Shown here in pieces: positions 15,947 through 25,091 of a stretch of DNA of 40,930 bases. How positions within the stretch are numbered: the stretch's first letter is position 1; each line of letters opens with the position of its first letter. Position numbers and translations under genes: made by a program. Source of the DNA: Clostridia bacterium (GTDB lineage Bacteria > Bacillota_A > Clostridia > Oscillospirales > CAG-272); NCBI GenBank assembly GCA_017462125.1, contig JAFTRQ010000011.1, positions 1 to 40,930 of the forward strand, read 5' to 3'. The notes beneath the pieces are model-generated. The model was not told the origin of the DNA. It ran no database searches and saw only the letters and a program-made list of their open reading frames with translations.

Positions 15947-16603
15947 TCACTTCGTCATCTTCTCCTGCTTGACCTTATGGTCGATCACGTGGCGGGAGGC
16001 AAGCTCCGCTTTGATATCGTCGATAGAGATACCCATTTGAACCATAAGGACGAGAACGTGGTAGACAAGATCGGAGATCTCGTATATCGTCTCTGCCTTG
16101 TCGTCTGCCTTGCCCGCGATAATGACCTCAGTACACTCCTCGCCAACCTTTTTGAGGATCTTGTCGATTCCCTTCTCAAAGAGGTACGTGGTGTAGGAGC
16201 CTTCTTTTTTCTCGGTCTTTCTGCCCTCGATCAGCTTCATAAGTCCGTCGAGGGAGAACTGCTTGCTTGCGATATCCTCGCACTCCCAAACGGGGTTATG
16301 GAAGCAAGAAAAGCTTCCCGTGTGGCAAGCGGGGCCATCGGGCTCAACAATGATCTCAAGCGCATCCTTGTCACAATCTGCCGTGATCGACACGATGTGC
16401 TGGAAGTTGCCGCTGGTCTCTCCCTTGAGCCAAAGCTCCTGACGGGAACGGCTGAAGAAGCAGGTCAGCCCCTTCTCAATCGAGATCTGCAAGCTCTCGC
16501 GACTCATATACGCAAGAGTCAAAAGTTTTTTGGTTTTATTATCGATAACGACGGCGGGAATAAGACCCTTCTCGTCAAATTTAAGCTCGTCAATGTTTAT
16601 CAT
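15947..16603 (-). CDS. hisIE: Bifunctional phosphoribosyl-AMP cyclohydrolase / phosphoribosyl-ATP pyrophosphatase
   Basis: A 218-residue fusion catalyses steps 2 and 3 of histidine synthesis. The HisI domain (about 1-115) has FFSRSRQELWLKGETSGN and the metal-binding cysteines of CHTGSFSC. The HisE domain (about 120-218) has the conserved KKVGEECTEVIIAGK and DLVYHVLVLM. It is the last gene of the his operon, 17 bases after hisF. AAAGGA stands ten bases before the ATG. Confidence 0.97.
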   Translation of the reverse strand: MINIDELKFDEKGLIPAVVIDNKTKKLLTLAYMSRESLQISIEKGLTCFFSRSRQELWLKGETSGNFQHIVSITADCDKDALEIIVEPDGPACHTGSFSCFHNPVWECEDIASKQFSLDGLMKLIEGRKTEKKEGSYTTYLFEKGIDKILKKVGEECTEVIIAGKADDKAETIYEISDLVYHVLVLMVQMGISIDDIKAELASRHVIDHKVKQEKMTK

Positions 16604-16620
16604 AGCTTGGAAATCCTTTC

Positions 16621-17379
16621 TTATAATCTCACCGAAATACCATCCTCGGCAAGCTCACGCTTCAGATCGTTGATCTCGACCTCGCCAAAGTGGAAGATCG
16701 ACGCCGCAAGACCTGCGGACACCTTGGGAATACGGTGGAACAGCTTTTTGAAATCGTCAACGCAGCCCGCTCCGCCCGACGCGATCACAGGAACGTTCAC
16801 CGCTTCGCAGACCTCCTGCAGCATCTCAAGGTCAAAGCCCGCCTTCACGCCGTCGGTGTCAATAGAGTTGAGAACGACCTCACCCGCGCCGCGCTCGACG
16901 CACTCCTTGATCCAGGAGATCGCCTCCTTGCCGGTATTCTCTCTTCCGCCCTTTGCGTAAACGCGGAAAACCTTATCCACGCGCTTCACGTCGGCTGAAA
17001 TAACCACGCATTGATTGCCGTAGCGCTTCGCCGCCTCGTCGATGAGATCGGGATTGCGAATTGCTCCCGAATTCACGCTGACCTTATCCGCACCGCACTT
17101 CAGCACACGGTCAAAATCCTCAAGCGTATTGATGCCGCCGCCTACCGTCAGAGGGATGAAGATCGTGCTTGCCACCTCTGTGAGGATGTCGGTAAAGAGC
17201 TGTCTGCCCTCGCTTGACGCTGTAATATCGTAGAATACAAGCTCGTCCGCCCCGTTTTCGCTGTAATATTTTGCCAGCTCCACGGGAGAGGAAACGTCGC
17301 TGAGTCCTCTGAAATTCACTCCCTTGACAACCCTTCCGTTCTTCACGTCAAGACAAGGGATAATTCTTTTCGTAATCAT
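16621..17379 (-). CDS. hisF: Imidazole glycerol phosphate synthase subunit HisF
   Basis: The 252-residue TIM barrel is the cyclase half of IGP synthase, making IGP and AICAR with ammonia delivered by HisH. Visible are IIPCLDVKNGRVVKGV with catalytic Asp11, TVGGGI, and the second catalytic Asp in LNSIDTDGVK. A longer frame upstream is open, but MITKRIIPCLD is the family start and GGAAAG precedes it. It is separated from hisH and hisA by a GH39 gene, which is unusual. Confidence 0.97.
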   Translation of the reverse strand: MITKRIIPCLDVKNGRVVKGVNFRGLSDVSSPVELAKYYSENGADELVFYDITASSEGRQLFTDILTEVASTIFIPLTVGGGINTLEDFDRVLKCGADKVSVNSGAIRNPDLIDEAAKRYGNQCVVISADVKRVDKVFRVYAKGGRENTGKEAISWIKECVERGAGEVVLNSIDTDGVKAGFDLEMLQEVCEAVNVPVIASGGAGCVDDFKKLFHRIPKVSAGLAASIFHFGEVEINDLKRELAEDGISVRL

Positions 17380-17442
17380 TCTAAAGTTCTTTCCTTTCCG
17401 AATACTTGTTTGAAAAATTGTTTTCAAACAAACCTCAAAAAA

Positions 17443-18765
17443 TCATTTTGTATGCTCCAAAAGCATAACGCCATATGGAGGGATCGTCAATTCAATCTTG
17501 CCGCCAACAGATACGGGCGCGAGCTTTTCATAAGTCCTGTCCTCGTCAATGACGTACTGTTCAAATTGCACCTCGCCGATGCCCTCAAGGGTCAGCTCGA
17601 CTGTCTGCTCCTTATCATAGTAGTTCGCAAGAAGAATCGCCTTGCCCTCGCCGTCGGTTGCCGCCATAGCACTGACCTGACTTCCGCCAAACACCTTCGT
17701 TCCCACACAGCCGCCGAGTCTGTAAAGACGGTTGAAGGCATAGAAGGAATAGTAGGTCTTGGTGGGTCTGTATCCGGGGAAGGTGTAAAGACCGCAATAG
17801 CGACGGGCGGGATAAGCATCGTAATACATCGCCTTATCAAGGGAGCTTTCCTGCATTATGGCAAAGGTCTGTGCGCAGAAGGACGCACCCTTGTGGTTTC
17901 TCATCTCCTCATAGCTTTCGGGAACGTCTGCATACATTCTGTTCCACTCGTTAAGCATATGCTCGGTCTCGGTAAAGCCCTTTTCGTCAAGCTTTTCTCT
18001 CACGTATTTCGCGTGAGCAGCTATTACGTTGGGGTCTGCGATATAGATGTGCCACGAGAAGAAATCAAGGGGAGCCTTCGTCTCGGGAGCACTGATATAA
18101 TCAAGAAATTCATCAAAAAAGGTAACGAAGCTCTTATAAAAATCATTTTTCTGATGTCCAGTAACGTAAGCAAATCCACAGCCCGCGTAGCCGCCGAACT
18201 TGAGGTTGGGGAAGCACTTTTTCAAGTGATTTGCCGCAACGCTGTAAAATTCGTAAAACTGCTCCTTTGTTCCTCTCCACATAGGGGGATTTTCGGGCTC
18301 GTTCCAGATCTCCCAATACTCGATTCCGTGATGGAAGCCTTCAGCCCAACCCTCGTTGTAGTGACGGATCACGTGCTCGCAGATTCTCGCCCACTTATGA
18401 AAATCCTTCGGGGGATAAATGTTATATGCCTTGATATCCCAGCTGTTCTCAATGGTAACTCCAAGGCGGTAGAATATCTGCGTACCCGACTTGATGATAT
18501 TGCCGATATATGCGTCTGTAAAGGCGAAATCATAGCTTGCGGGATCGTTCTCGTCAGCGTCAAAATCTCTGAAAATATTGGGGATATCAATATAGTGAGT
18601 TCCTCCAAAGGCTCCCATACTGTCGTGAGTCCTCATATAAGGAATACCCGCATCTGTAAAGGTTTTTACGGGACCTCTGAGAGCCGTGGGGGAGTTGTTT
18701 ACTCCGTGAAGGGGCTTCATTTGCGAGGTTACATTGTTAAAATCAAAAGATACGTTCAAGCTCAT
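17443..18765 (-). CDS. Glycoside hydrolase family 39-like protein inside the his operon
   Basis: The 440-residue protein looks like GH39 (beta-xylosidase / alpha-iduronidase clan A). The barrel has the acid/base Glu156 in YWEIWNEPENP, the nucleophile Glu273 in HMLNEWNRM, and DFFSWHIYIADP between them. A C-terminal beta-domain follows. It has no signal peptide. GGAGG eight bases before the ATG at 18765 decides the start. It lies between hisA (20 bases) and hisF (63 bases) on the same strand, so it is probably transcribed with histidine genes. No role in histidine synthesis is known; a moved-in sugar gene is the simplest reading. Confidence 0.85.
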   Translation of the reverse strand: MSLNVSFDFNNVTSQMKPLHGVNNSPTALRGPVKTFTDAGIPYMRTHDSMGAFGGTHYIDIPNIFRDFDADENDPASYDFAFTDAYIGNIIKSGTQIFYRLGVTIENSWDIKAYNIYPPKDFHKWARICEHVIRHYNEGWAEGFHHGIEYWEIWNEPENPPMWRGTKEQFYEFYSVAANHLKKCFPNLKFGGYAGCGFAYVTGHQKNDFYKSFVTFFDEFLDYISAPETKAPLDFFSWHIYIADPNVIAAHAKYVREKLDEKGFTETEHMLNEWNRMYADVPESYEEMRNHKGASFCAQTFAIMQESSLDKAMYYDAYPARRYCGLYTFPGYRPTKTYYSFYAFNRLYRLGGCVGTKVFGGSQVSAMAATDGEGKAILLANYYDKEQTVELTLEGIGEVQFEQYVIDEDRTYEKLAPVSVGGKIELTIPPYGVMLLEHTK

Positions 18766-18785
18766 AAGATTATCCTCCAAAAGTC

Positions 18786-19499
18786 TTATTTTGAAGCTTC
18801 AATAGCTTCGGCAAGGTCGATAGCGCCCGTGTAGTATGCCTTTCCAATGATCGCGCCGTAAATGTCAAGCCCGGCAAGCTTTTTTACGTCCTCCATAGAG
18901 GAGACACCGCCCGAAGCCACGATCTGCATATCAAATTTTTCTGAAAGCTGGCGGTAAAGCTCGTGGTTTGCGCCCTTCATAGCACCGTCCTTGGAAATAT
19001 CGGTGCAAATGATGGTCTTAACGCCGATTTTCTGCATTTTTGCGCAGAAATCAAAGGCTTCCAGCTCACTTTTCTCGATCCAACCCTTGATGGCAACCAT
19101 GCCGTCTTTAATATCGACTCCAACAGCGATCTTCTCACCGTATTTTTCTACCGCTTCGCGCAAAAAGACTTGGTCTGTCACCGCCGCTGTACCGAGAATA
19201 ACGCGGTCAACTCCCGCCGCAAGGTATTTTTCAACGGTTTCCATATCTCTGATGCCGCCACCGATCTCGCAGGAAAGCGAGGTTTCACGCGCTATGGCTG
19301 TCACCACGCCAATGTTGGGAGTTGTACCAAGCTTGGCACCCTCAAGGTCGACAAGATGCACCCATTTGGCACCCTTTTTTTCAAAATCGCGAGCCACCGA
19401 TAAGGGATCGTCGCTGTATATCGTCATTTGTGTGTAATCGCCCTTAAAAAGCCTTACCGCTTTTTTATCATAAAGGTCGATCGCGGGAAAAATTAACAT
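18786..19499 (-). CDS. hisA: Phosphoribosyl-formimino-AICAR ribotide isomerase HisA
   Basis: The 237-residue TIM barrel carries out the Amadori isomerisation of ProFAR to PRFAR. Catalytic residues appear as Asp8 in PAIDLYDKKAVRL and Asp129 in VGVDIKDG, with Thr166 in CTDISKDGAMKG. Phosphate-binding glycines are in EIGGGIRD and ASGGVSS. It lies 22 bases after hisH. Confidence 0.96.
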   Translation of the reverse strand: MLIFPAIDLYDKKAVRLFKGDYTQMTIYSDDPLSVARDFEKKGAKWVHLVDLEGAKLGTTPNIGVVTAIARETSLSCEIGGGIRDMETVEKYLAAGVDRVILGTAAVTDQVFLREAVEKYGEKIAVGVDIKDGMVAIKGWIEKSELEAFDFCAKMQKIGVKTIICTDISKDGAMKGANHELYRQLSEKFDMQIVASGGVSSMEDVKKLAGLDIYGAIIGKAYYTGAIDLAEAIEASK

Positions 19500-19521
19500 A
19501 ATCTATGCCTTTCGAGTTGAA

Positions 19522-20133
19522 TTACATTTCGCAGAAAGCTTTAAGTATTGAAAGTCCTACTTTACCGCTCTTTTCAGGGTGAAATTGGCAACCGCATACG
19601 TTATCTTTCGCCACCGCCGCGGTAAGATACGCGCCGTATTCGGTGTCGGCAATCACGCTCTCATCGCAATTGGTTCCGTAATAGGAGTGAACAAAATAAA
19701 CGCAGTCACCGTCGTTTACGTATTTCAGGATAGGATGCTTTTCGCCTTTTATTCTCAAAGCATTCCAACCGATCTGCGGGATCGGCAATCCTGCGGGGAT
19801 CACGTCGGAGATCGGTCTGATCTCACCGGGGATAAGTCCAAGCCCTTCATGCTCACCGTATTCAAAGCTGCGCTCCAGCAGCATCTGCATACCTAGGCAA
19901 ATTCCCATTACAGGCTTACCATTCGCTGCTTCATCCAACAGCACCTTGTCGAGTCCCGTAGCCTTGAGCTTTGCAGCCGCGTCGCCAAACGCTCCAACAC
20001 CGGGGAGGATAAGACGGTCTGCCGAGCGCAACACCTCGGGGTCTGCGCTCACAACAGCCTCCTCGCCGATAGCGGCAAAGGAGCTTCTGAGGGAAAAAAG
20101 GTTTCCCACACCGTAATCAATGATCGCAACCAT
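19522..20133 (-). CDS. hisH: Imidazole glycerol phosphate synthase glutamine amidotransferase HisH
   Basis: The 203-residue class I glutaminase supplies ammonia to HisF. The nucleophile is Cys79 in GICLGMQ, and the His/Glu partners are in CQFHPEKSG. YGVGNLFS at the N-terminus is typical. Its ATG overlaps the hisB stop (TGATG), indicating coupled translation. Confidence 0.97.
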   Translation of the reverse strand: MVAIIDYGVGNLFSLRSSFAAIGEEAVVSADPEVLRSADRLILPGVGAFGDAAAKLKATGLDKVLLDEAANGKPVMGICLGMQMLLERSFEYGEHEGLGLIPGEIRPISDVIPAGLPIPQIGWNALRIKGEKHPILKYVNDGDCVYFVHSYYGTNCDESVIADTEYGAYLTAAVAKDNVCGCQFHPEKSGKVGLSILKAFCEM

Positions 20134-20720
20134 CAGAGTACCCCTTTCGTAGACGGGATCTCGCCCGCTCTTTCGGGGTCGATCTTAACAGCCGCCCGCA
20201 TCGCGCGCGCCGCAGCTTTAAACATACCCTCAATAATATGATGAGAATTCTTGCCCGCAAGCTTCTTGAAATGGAGCGTACAGCTTGCCTGTCTGACGAA
20301 CGCAAGCCAGAACTCCTCCACAAGCTCGGTATCAAAGTCACCGACCTTGACCGTGGGTATCTCAACGTCAAAATTCAGATAATCTCTGCCCGAAAAGTCA
20401 ACGGCGCAAAGAATGAGAGATTCATCCATAGGCAGGATCATCGAGCCGTAACGCTCGATTCCCTTCTTGTCGCCAAGAGATTCGCAAAACGCCTTGCCGA
20501 GACAGATTCCGATATCCTCCACCGTGTGATGATAATCCACCTGTGTGTCACCAACGCATTTTACGTTCAGATCAAAGCGACCGTGCGCGGCAAACAGCGT
20601 AAGCATATGATCAAGGAATCCGCATCCGCTATCGACAGAGCTTTTGCCCGAGCCATCAAGATTCAGGCTCAGAGCGATATCGGTTTCCGCAGTTTTGCGG
20701 TTGATTTCATAAGTTCTCAT
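20133..20720 (-). CDS. hisB: Imidazoleglycerol-phosphate dehydratase HisB
   Basis: The 195-residue single-function enzyme has the duplicated metal-binding motifs, GFLDHMLTLFAAHG with DYHHTVEDIGI, and later KKLAGKNSHHIIEGMFKAAARA. It dehydrates IGP to imidazole acetol phosphate. There is no phosphatase domain as in E. coli HisB, so histidinol-phosphatase must be encoded elsewhere. The start overlaps the hisC stop by four bases. Confidence 0.97.
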   Translation of the reverse strand: MRTYEINRKTAETDIALSLNLDGSGKSSVDSGCGFLDHMLTLFAAHGRFDLNVKCVGDTQVDYHHTVEDIGICLGKAFCESLGDKKGIERYGSMILPMDESLILCAVDFSGRDYLNFDVEIPTVKVGDFDTELVEEFWLAFVRQASCTLHFKKLAGKNSHHIIEGMFKAAARAMRAAVKIDPERAGEIPSTKGVL

Positions 20721-21781
20721 TTTGTTTCCTCCAATATTTGGGAAATTGCGTCAACAAGCTCTTTCATCTGTTCTCTCGAGCCGACGGTTATGCGGTTGTA
20801 CTGTGCGATTTTTTCCTTGGTAAAATGACGGACAAGGATTCCCTTCTCGCGAAGCCTTGCATAAAGCTCGCCTCCGTCAAGCTCGGGATGCTTGGCAAAA
20901 ATAAAGTTTGCCTTGGAATCGGTCATCTCAAAGCCAAGCTTTTTCAATTCATTTACGGTCCACTCACGGGTTTCCACAACCGCCTTGCAGTTCGCCTGCG
21001 TATATTCCTCGTCGCAAAGCACACCGATTCCCGCCGCCATCGTCATTGAATTGACGTTATAGGGGTTGGTGGAATACTTGATGGTGTTAAGATCAGCGAT
21101 CAGCTCGGGACAGGCAACTCCAAATCCAAGTCTCGCACCCGCCATCGACCGCGATTTCGAGAACGTCTGAGTTACAAGCAGATTCTTGTATTTTTTTGTC
21201 AACGGGATCGCACTCTCGCCGCCAAAGTCAATATAAGCCTCGTCGATCACCACTACGTTATCGGGATTTGCCTTGACAATTCTCTCTACCTCGTCAAGAG
21301 AAAGCAGAATTCCCGTGGGCGCGTTGGGATTGGCAATAAAGACCGTTCCACAGTTGCCGCAGTAATCGTCAACGTTAATGGTAAAATCGGCTCTCAAGGG
21401 CTTTATAACGTAAGGCACGCGGTTCAGATCCGCAAAAACGCTGTAAAATCCGTAGGTAATATCGGCGAAAATTGCGGGATGCTCCTCGTCGCAGAACGCC
21501 ATAAAGGCAAAGTTCAAGATTTCGTCCGAGCCGTTTGTCGGCAGAACGCAATCAGGCTCCACACCGCAGACCTCCGCAAGCTTTTCGCAAAGCTTCTTCG
21601 CCTCGGGATCGGAATAGAGCTGTAAGCTCTTCGCCGCCTCCAATGTCGCCGCTATCGCCTTCTCCGACGGCGGAAATGGCGACTCGTTTGTATTTAATTT
21701 ATTGTATTTTCTCTCTTTAGGCTGCTCTCCCGGAGTATATGGGGTCAGAGCCGCATATTTTTTGCTTAAAAATTTACTCAT
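20717..21781 (-). CDS. hisC: Histidinol-phosphate aminotransferase HisC
   Basis: The 354-residue fold-type I PLP enzyme has KLNTNESPFPPS at the N-terminus, NPNAPTG, VVIDEAYIDF and the Schiff-base Lys209 in TFSKSRSMAGARLGF. It transaminates imidazole acetol phosphate with glutamate. No ribosome site stands next to the ATG; the only GGAGG is about 40 bases upstream in one arm of a long hairpin (21791-21832). Confidence 0.95.
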   Translation of the reverse strand: MSKFLSKKYAALTPYTPGEQPKERKYNKLNTNESPFPPSEKAIAATLEAAKSLQLYSDPEAKKLCEKLAEVCGVEPDCVLPTNGSDEILNFAFMAFCDEEHPAIFADITYGFYSVFADLNRVPYVIKPLRADFTINVDDYCGNCGTVFIANPNAPTGILLSLDEVERIVKANPDNVVVIDEAYIDFGGESAIPLTKKYKNLLVTQTFSKSRSMAGARLGFGVACPELIADLNTIKYSTNPYNVNSMTMAAGIGVLCDEEYTQANCKAVVETREWTVNELKKLGFEMTDSKANFIFAKHPELDGGELYARLREKGILVRHFTKEKIAQYNRITVGSREQMKELVDAISQILEETK

Positions 21782-22038
21782 ATGAGGATTGCGGAGGAAG
21801 AAGCTTTTCTGAGAAAAGCCTTCTTCCTCCGCACCCCTATCTTCAAAAGCTTTTCAAAAAATATTTACTTTAAATCAAAGTCTGACTCTTTTTACGAACG
21901 ATTTAATTAAACTATCAACACGATAGCAGTGAGGCTTTGATCAATATCCCACTTTTTATAACTCTGAACGGCTACAGCCAAACTCTTTTTCGGATGGAAG
22001 TTTTGAGGGGGCGTGGGGGAACTTTTTCAAAAGTTCCC
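21782..22038 (-). other. Structured gap between hisD and hisC
   Basis: The only sizeable gap in the his operon before hisA. It holds two hairpins. GCGGAGGAAGAAG... (21791-21810) pairs with ...CTTCTTCCTCCGC (21812-21832) with one bulge, and GGGAACTTTT pairs with AAAAGTTCCC at about 22018-22039. A distant pair ATCAAAG/CTTTGAT (about 21876 and 21935) could also form. No T-run follows on the minus strand, so these are probably attenuating, processing or stability structures. Confidence 0.55.
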
Positions 22039-23328
22039 TCACATCGCATCCTCCGCGTCCTCTGTTCTGACAACAGCGCTCTTGGCGTGGGCGCCGAGTC
22101 CTTCCTTGTTTGCAAAGAAGGCAACGTCCTCCGCAACCTTGGCGAGCGCGTCCTTGGTGTAGTAGGTGTACTGTGTCTTTTTCACGAAATCGTCCACAGA
22201 CAAGGGGCTTGAAAACTTCGCCGTACCGCTTGTGGGAAGGGTGTGATTAGGACCTGCAAAATAGTCGCCAAGTGCCTCGGGACAGTAGCGACCCATAAAG
22301 ATCGATCCTGCGTGGCGGATCTTATCGAGATAATCGAAGGGATTGTCCACGCAAAGCTCAAGATGCTCGGGTGCGATCTCATTTGCGATATCGATAGCGC
22401 ACATCAACGTGGGAGCAACGATGATCTTACCGTTTTTATCGATCGACTCGCGGGCGATGTCCGCTCTTTCAAGCTGAGGAATCTGTTTTTCAAGCTCGCA
22501 GGACACCGCCTCAGCCAGCTCTGTACTGTCGGTGACAAGCACCGCGCTTGCCATTCTGTCGTGCTCTGCCTGAGAAAGCAGGTCTGCCGCCACGTGACGG
22601 GGATTGCTCCTTCCGTCGGCAACCACAAGGATCTCGCTGGGGCCGGCGATCATATCGATGGACACTACGCCAAACACCTGCTTTTTCGCTTCGGCAACGT
22701 AAGCGTTACCGGGGCCGACGATCTTGTCAACCTTGGGAATACTCTCGGTTCCGTAAGCCAAAGCCGCAACCGCCTGCGCGCCGCCGACCTTGAAAATTCT
22801 GTCGATACCCGCGATCCTAGCCGCCGCCAGAATGACGGGATTGACCTTTCCGTCCTTACTTGGAGGGGTTACCATAACCACCTCGCGGACACCCGCGATC
22901 TTGGCAGGGATCGAATCCATCAGCACGGTGGAGGGGTATGCTGCCGTGCCGCCGGGAACGTAAAGTCCCGCTCTGTCAACAGGGATCACCTTCTGACCGA
23001 TCACGATACCGTCCTCGTCGTTTATAATAAAGCTGTTTCTGACCTGCTTCTCGTGAAATTTGCGGATATTCGCCGCCGCCTTTTTGAGAATTTCAAGAAA
23101 CTTGGGCTCGACCAGAGACATTGCCTCCTCAATTTCAGCCTCGCTGACCGCAAGGCACTCAAGCTTAGCCTTGTCGAATCTTTCGCAGTACTCAAAAAGC
23201 GCCACGTCGCCTCTCGCTCTTACGTTTTGAATAATCTCTGTAACAGTTGCCTCCACGTTAACCGTGGGCTCTGTTCTCGCGAAGATCTCACCTGCAGAGA
23301 CCTCGCCGTATTTCATAATTTTTATCAT
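22039..23328 (-). CDS. hisD: Histidinol dehydrogenase HisD
   Basis: The 429-residue enzyme oxidises histidinol to histidine in two NAD-dependent steps. Family landmarks are VPGGTAAYPSTVLM, KVGGAQAVAALAYGTESIP, the zinc-ligand region LSQAEHDRMASAVLVT, the catalytic Glu-His of IAPEHLEL, and GPNHTLPTSGTAKF. It lies 20 bases after hisG. Confidence 0.97.
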   Translation of the reverse strand: MIKIMKYGEVSAGEIFARTEPTVNVEATVTEIIQNVRARGDVALFEYCERFDKAKLECLAVSEAEIEEAMSLVEPKFLEILKKAAANIRKFHEKQVRNSFIINDEDGIVIGQKVIPVDRAGLYVPGGTAAYPSTVLMDSIPAKIAGVREVVMVTPPSKDGKVNPVILAAARIAGIDRIFKVGGAQAVAALAYGTESIPKVDKIVGPGNAYVAEAKKQVFGVVSIDMIAGPSEILVVADGRSNPRHVAADLLSQAEHDRMASAVLVTDSTELAEAVSCELEKQIPQLERADIARESIDKNGKIIVAPTLMCAIDIANEIAPEHLELCVDNPFDYLDKIRHAGSIFMGRYCPEALGDYFAGPNHTLPTSGTAKFSSPLSVDDFVKKTQYTYYTKDALAKVAEDVAFFANKEGLGAHAKSAVVRTEDAEDAM

Positions 23329-23348
23329 ATGTCAAACCTGATTTCTGT

Positions 23349-23978
23349 TTATTGCTTCACTTGCTCGGCAAGAGCCTGCGCCACGCGCTCGATCATCTCG
23401 CCCTTGAATTTAAAGGCCGACTTGTTTGCGATCAGCCTTGCGCTGATGGGTACGATCTCTTCATATACCTCAAGACCGTTCTCCACAAGCGTTTTTCCCG
23501 TCTCCACGATGTCCACGATCACGTCGGAAAGTCCCAGAATCGGTGCCAGCTCGATGGAGCCGTTCAGATGGATAATGTCGATCTCCCGACCCATAGACGC
23601 GTAATAATCCTTGGCAATATTGGCAAACTTGGTTGCCACCTTCAATTCTCTTGCAGGATTGTCCCTGAAATCCTTAGGAGCGGCAACCGCCATACGGCAT
23701 TTTCCGATATTGAGGTCAAGCAACTCGTATATCTCGGGCTCATATTCAAGCAAAATATCCTTGCCCGCAACCCCGATGTCAGCCGCGCCTCTCTCTACGT
23801 AGATCGCAACGTCGGAGGGCTTGACCCAAAAGTATCTCACTCCCACAGAGGGGTTTTCAAAGGTCAGCTTACGGTTGTTCTCCTTGATGGAGGGGCACTC
23901 AAAGCCCGCCTTCTCGAACATATCGTAAACCTTCTCGCCAAGTCTTCCCTTGGGGAGCGCAATATTCAGCATTTCCAT
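23349..23978 (-). CDS. hisG: ATP phosphoribosyltransferase, short form HisG
   Basis: The 209-residue protein is the catalytic subunit of the first, committed step, from ATP and PRPP to phosphoribosyl-ATP. It begins LNIALPKGRLGEK and has DIGVAGKDIL and the PRPP-binding DVIVDIVETGKTL. It lacks the C-terminal regulatory domain of long-form HisG, so it needs HisZ. hisZ is directly upstream and the stop/start overlap is TAATG. Confidence 0.97.
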   Translation of the reverse strand: MEMLNIALPKGRLGEKVYDMFEKAGFECPSIKENNRKLTFENPSVGVRYFWVKPSDVAIYVERGAADIGVAGKDILLEYEPEIYELLDLNIGKCRMAVAAPKDFRDNPARELKVATKFANIAKDYYASMGREIDIIHLNGSIELAPILGLSDVIVDIVETGKTLVENGLEVYEEIVPISARLIANKSAFKFKGEMIERVAQALAEQVKQ

Positions 23979-25069
23979 TATTCTCTGCCCCCTCTCATAT
24001 CGACCAGCTCCTTATATCTGAGCCTTTCGGGGATCTCTTTTCTTGCGGTAACACTTCTGCCGCTTGCGGTGATCTCTCCAACCACCTTGCAAAGCGTCCC
24101 CACGTCACTCTCGTCTCCGTAAAGCAGGAGCACATCCACGTCGTATTCGTCAAGCTCACTTTCAAGCTTTCCCAAAAGATCAAGATAAACGGCAAAGCCG
24201 ATGGCTCCCGATTTTTTGCCCATCTTCTTCATCAGATTGTCGTAACGGCCACCCGAGAGCACGCTTGTGGGAATTCCGTTGACAAATCCCTTGAACACGA
24301 TTCCGCTGTAGTATTTCATATCGTCGGTAACCGAAAAATCGATTCTGATCCTGTCGCTCGCATTGCCGATTGCAGATATAATATCCGCCATCTCGCAAGC
24401 GTCCGCATAGCATTTCGTATCCTTCAGGATCTCCAGCATCTCGGAGCATCGACCCTTCATAGAGATCAGCGCCTTGACCGTGGCTGCCCGCGATCGGTCG
24501 ATTCCCTCCTTCAGGCACACCGCGTCTATACCGTGAATATTCTTTTCACCCACACAGGAGAGCACCTCTGCCCTGCCCGCGGTGCTCAGACCGATCTCGT
24601 CCACAAGGGTCGAAATGATGCCCATATGCGATACGTCGAGCACGTAATCATCCGATACGGCCTTAAGGCTCTTTGCCGCAAGCGTCAACACCTCAGCGAT
24701 ACAATAGGAATCGATCTCACCGATGCATTCAAGCCCTGCCTGCATGATCTCCTTAAAGGACAGCGCCCCGCGGGGGACACGGTAGACGTTCTCGTTATAG
24801 TACACCTTGCGTACACCGTTTTCGCTCTCGCGGCTATTCTTGACGATCGACAAGGTCACGTCAGGCTTCAGCGCCATCAGCGAGCCGTCGGTGTCGGTAA
24901 AGGTGATAATGTGGTCGGATACGAGAAAGCTTTTATTTCGCACGTAAAGGTCATATTCCTCGAATTTGCTCATTTTATACTGCGTGTATCCGTAGCTTTC
25001 ATATAAGTCCTTCAACACGGAGACTGCATTTTTTCCGCGAGCAGGCGCTTTATTGTATAATTCGTTCAT
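23978..25069 (-). CDS. hisZ: ATP phosphoribosyltransferase regulatory subunit HisZ
   Basis: The 363-residue protein is a HisRS-like paralogue without tRNA-charging function. It has the class II motifs ALKPDVTLSIVKN and SGGRYDNLMKKMGK, but ends without a proper anticodon-binding domain. It forms the hetero-octamer with short HisG and carries histidine feedback. First biosynthetic gene of the operon, 22 bases after the regulator gene. Confidence 0.93.
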   Translation of the reverse strand: MNELYNKAPARGKNAVSVLKDLYESYGYTQYKMSKFEEYDLYVRNKSFLVSDHIITFTDTDGSLMALKPDVTLSIVKNSRESENGVRKVYYNENVYRVPRGALSFKEIMQAGLECIGEIDSYCIAEVLTLAAKSLKAVSDDYVLDVSHMGIISTLVDEIGLSTAGRAEVLSCVGEKNIHGIDAVCLKEGIDRSRAATVKALISMKGRCSEMLEILKDTKCYADACEMADIISAIGNASDRIRIDFSVTDDMKYYSGIVFKGFVNGIPTSVLSGGRYDNLMKKMGKKSGAIGFAVYLDLLGKLESELDEYDVDVLLLYGDESDVGTLCKVVGEITASGRSVTARKEIPERLRYKELVDMRGGRE

Positions 25070-25091
25070 TGCTTTTCCTTCCCGCCAAGAG

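Noticed and set aside
17410..18834. 474-aa plus-strand reading frame opposite GH39
   Set aside because: It is an antisense shadow of a gene with clear catalytic motifs; it has no ribosome site and no recognisable domain.
22243..23604. 453-aa plus-strand reading frame opposite hisD/hisG
   Set aside because: Antisense of two well-recognised his genes; composition is typical of a shadow frame.
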